From positions 1-6,697 of the forward strand of contig JALQWV010000183.1 in NCBI GenBank assembly GCA_023263465.1: 6,697 bases of DNA, given 5' to 3'. The DNA comes from Ilumatobacteraceae bacterium (GTDB lineage Bacteria; Actinomycetota; Acidimicrobiia; Acidimicrobiales; Ilumatobacteraceae). A program made the position numbers and the translations under genes. Positions 6,053 to 6,697 of this stretch are shown in pieces (the first letter of the stretch is position 1; every line of letters starts with the position of its first letter). A model generated the notes under the pieces. The model was not told the origin of the DNA. It searched no databases and saw only the letters and a list, made by a program, of their open reading frames with translations.

Positions 6053-6697
6053 CTACGGCGAAGACACCACAGGGGTTCCAGAGGTCACATCAATGCCTGC
6101 GATCTGGTTGATGTCCTGGCGGCGCAGAATCACGACAACATTGACGAGCTTGTTCCGCAGGTCGACTGGCTCACCAAACTTCACTACCGCTCCAGTCAAC
6201 AGGGTCATGGTTACCTGATTCGGACCATTAACGCCCATATTTTTGACCACTGGGCGAATCTCATCAGGCAGCGACATCGCCAATTGTGCAGCGGCTTTGT
6301 ACGACTCAGAAGCCATTGCTCCAGCGATCAAATTCGGACCAATGCCATCAATGAGCATGTACTCGGTTGGGCGACCATTGACCACCGCAAGCACGCGACC
6401 TTCCTGATCAATCACTCTCCCTTGGTTATCTACCCCCAAGAACCACGCAACTGGTACTCGTTCATTGATCTCAATCACCGCTCGACTCGGAAGATAGGTC
6501 TTGATGCGAACTGACTCAATCCATGGATCAGTCTCCAGTAGTTTTTGAGCTGCGTTCGTGTCAACCGTGAGCACGGACTTGCCTCGCAAACTTTTTGACA
6601 CGGTTTCAATCAACGTTGCATTTGCATATTTTGCGCCCTCAATATCAATATTGCGCACTGCCACCAGCGGCGAAGCCAAAACAATCAGCACAAGCAC
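6053..6697 (-). CDS. ftsQ: Cell division protein FtsQ/DivIB, C-terminal part (N-terminus outside window)
   Basis: A bitopic divisome scaffold protein whose extracytoplasmic part binds FtsB/FtsL and links the Z ring to septal peptidoglycan synthesis. The visible 215 codons (214 residues plus a TAG stop at 6055-6053) begin in the middle of the protein; the codon at the edge (GTG) is an internal Val, not a start. The first 13 or so visible residues are hydrophobic (LVLIVLASPLVAV), the tail of the single membrane helix. Next comes the POTRA domain (about 14-83), with VRNIDIEGAKYANATLI, GKSVLTVD and the DPWIESVRIKTYLPSRAVIEINER block that is highly typical of FtsQ. The beta domain follows (VPVAWFLG, GRVIDQEGRVL, LIDGIG), then KFGEPVDLRNKLVNVVVIL and GIDVTSGTPVV at the C-terminus. 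The protein ends shortly after this last strand, without a long tail. Position directly upstream of ftsZ is the standard end of the dcw cluster. Confidence 0.94.
   Translation of the reverse strand: MLVLIVLASPLVAVRNIDIEGAKYANATLIETVSKSLRGKSVLTVDTNAAQKLLETDPWIESVRIKTYLPSRAVIEINERVPVAWFLGVDNQGRVIDQEGRVLAVVNGRPTEYMLIDGIGPNLIAGAMASESYKAAAQLAMSLPDEIRPVVKNMGVNGPNQVTMTLLTGAVVKFGEPVDLRNKLVNVVVILRRQDINQIAGIDVTSGTPVVSSP

Noticed and set aside
1..6697. Search for mobile elements, CRISPR repeats, tRNA genes or a new system
   Set aside because: Almost all bases are accounted for by intact housekeeping genes on one strand. No spaced direct repeats, terminal inverted repeats, transposase motifs or tRNA-like sequence were seen.

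Overview
The window holds a conserved bacterial cell-division and translation gene cluster. Every gene is on the minus strand, so it reads from high to low coordinates: ftsQ (N-terminus cut by the window edge), ftsZ, yggS (PLP-binding protein), sepF, yggT, ileS, and the start of a Lys/Ala/Pro-rich protein that runs off the low end. Base composition is moderate by eye (about half G+C). SepF with an acidic and Arg/Pro-rich linker, a single-copy YggT, a type-2 isoleucyl-tRNA synthetase, and a Lys-rich protein directly after ileS all point to an actinobacterium. In Streptomyces the equivalent order is ftsZ, ylmD, yggS, sepF, yggT, divIVA, ileS, a DksA/TraR-type gene and lspA. A low- to mid-GC lineage such as Acidimicrobiia is my best guess, but the sequence alone does not prove it.

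Layout. 6697-6053: FtsQ extracytoplasmic part (POTRA plus FtsQ beta domain). 6052-5926: a spacer of about 127 nt, the only sizeable non-coding stretch, ending in a strong Shine-Dalgarno for ftsZ. 5925-4822: FtsZ. 4813-4154: YggS, 8 nt after ftsZ. 4133-3579: SepF, 20 nt after yggS. 3577-3338: YggT, starting 1 nt after the sepF stop (or overlapping it by 26 nt if a TTG start is used). 3295-197: IleRS, 42 nt after yggT. 173-1: N-terminus of the Lys-rich protein, 23 nt after ileS and with a strong Shine-Dalgarno. No stretch longer than 300 nt lacks a gene.

How the genes work together. FtsZ polymerises into the division ring. SepF anchors and bundles FtsZ at the membrane, as expected in Actinobacteria, which lack FtsA. 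FtsQ is the bitopic divisome scaffold that links the ring to septal wall synthesis. YggT is a small membrane protein and YggS a PLP-homeostasis protein, and both habitually travel with ftsZ and sepF. IleRS and the predicted DksA/TraR-like protein belong to translation and transcription and are probably carried in the same transcript or the next one. The tight spacing suggests one transcriptional unit from ftsZ to ileS, with translational coupling of the downstream genes: yggS, yggT and ileS have TTG or GTG starts without a clear Shine-Dalgarno.

I found no mobile element, CRISPR array, RNA gene or plainly new system. The points worth a second look are the apparent absence of ylmD and divIVA from their usual slots, the start-site choices, the Lys-rich tail on the last gene, and small repeats upstream of ftsZ.
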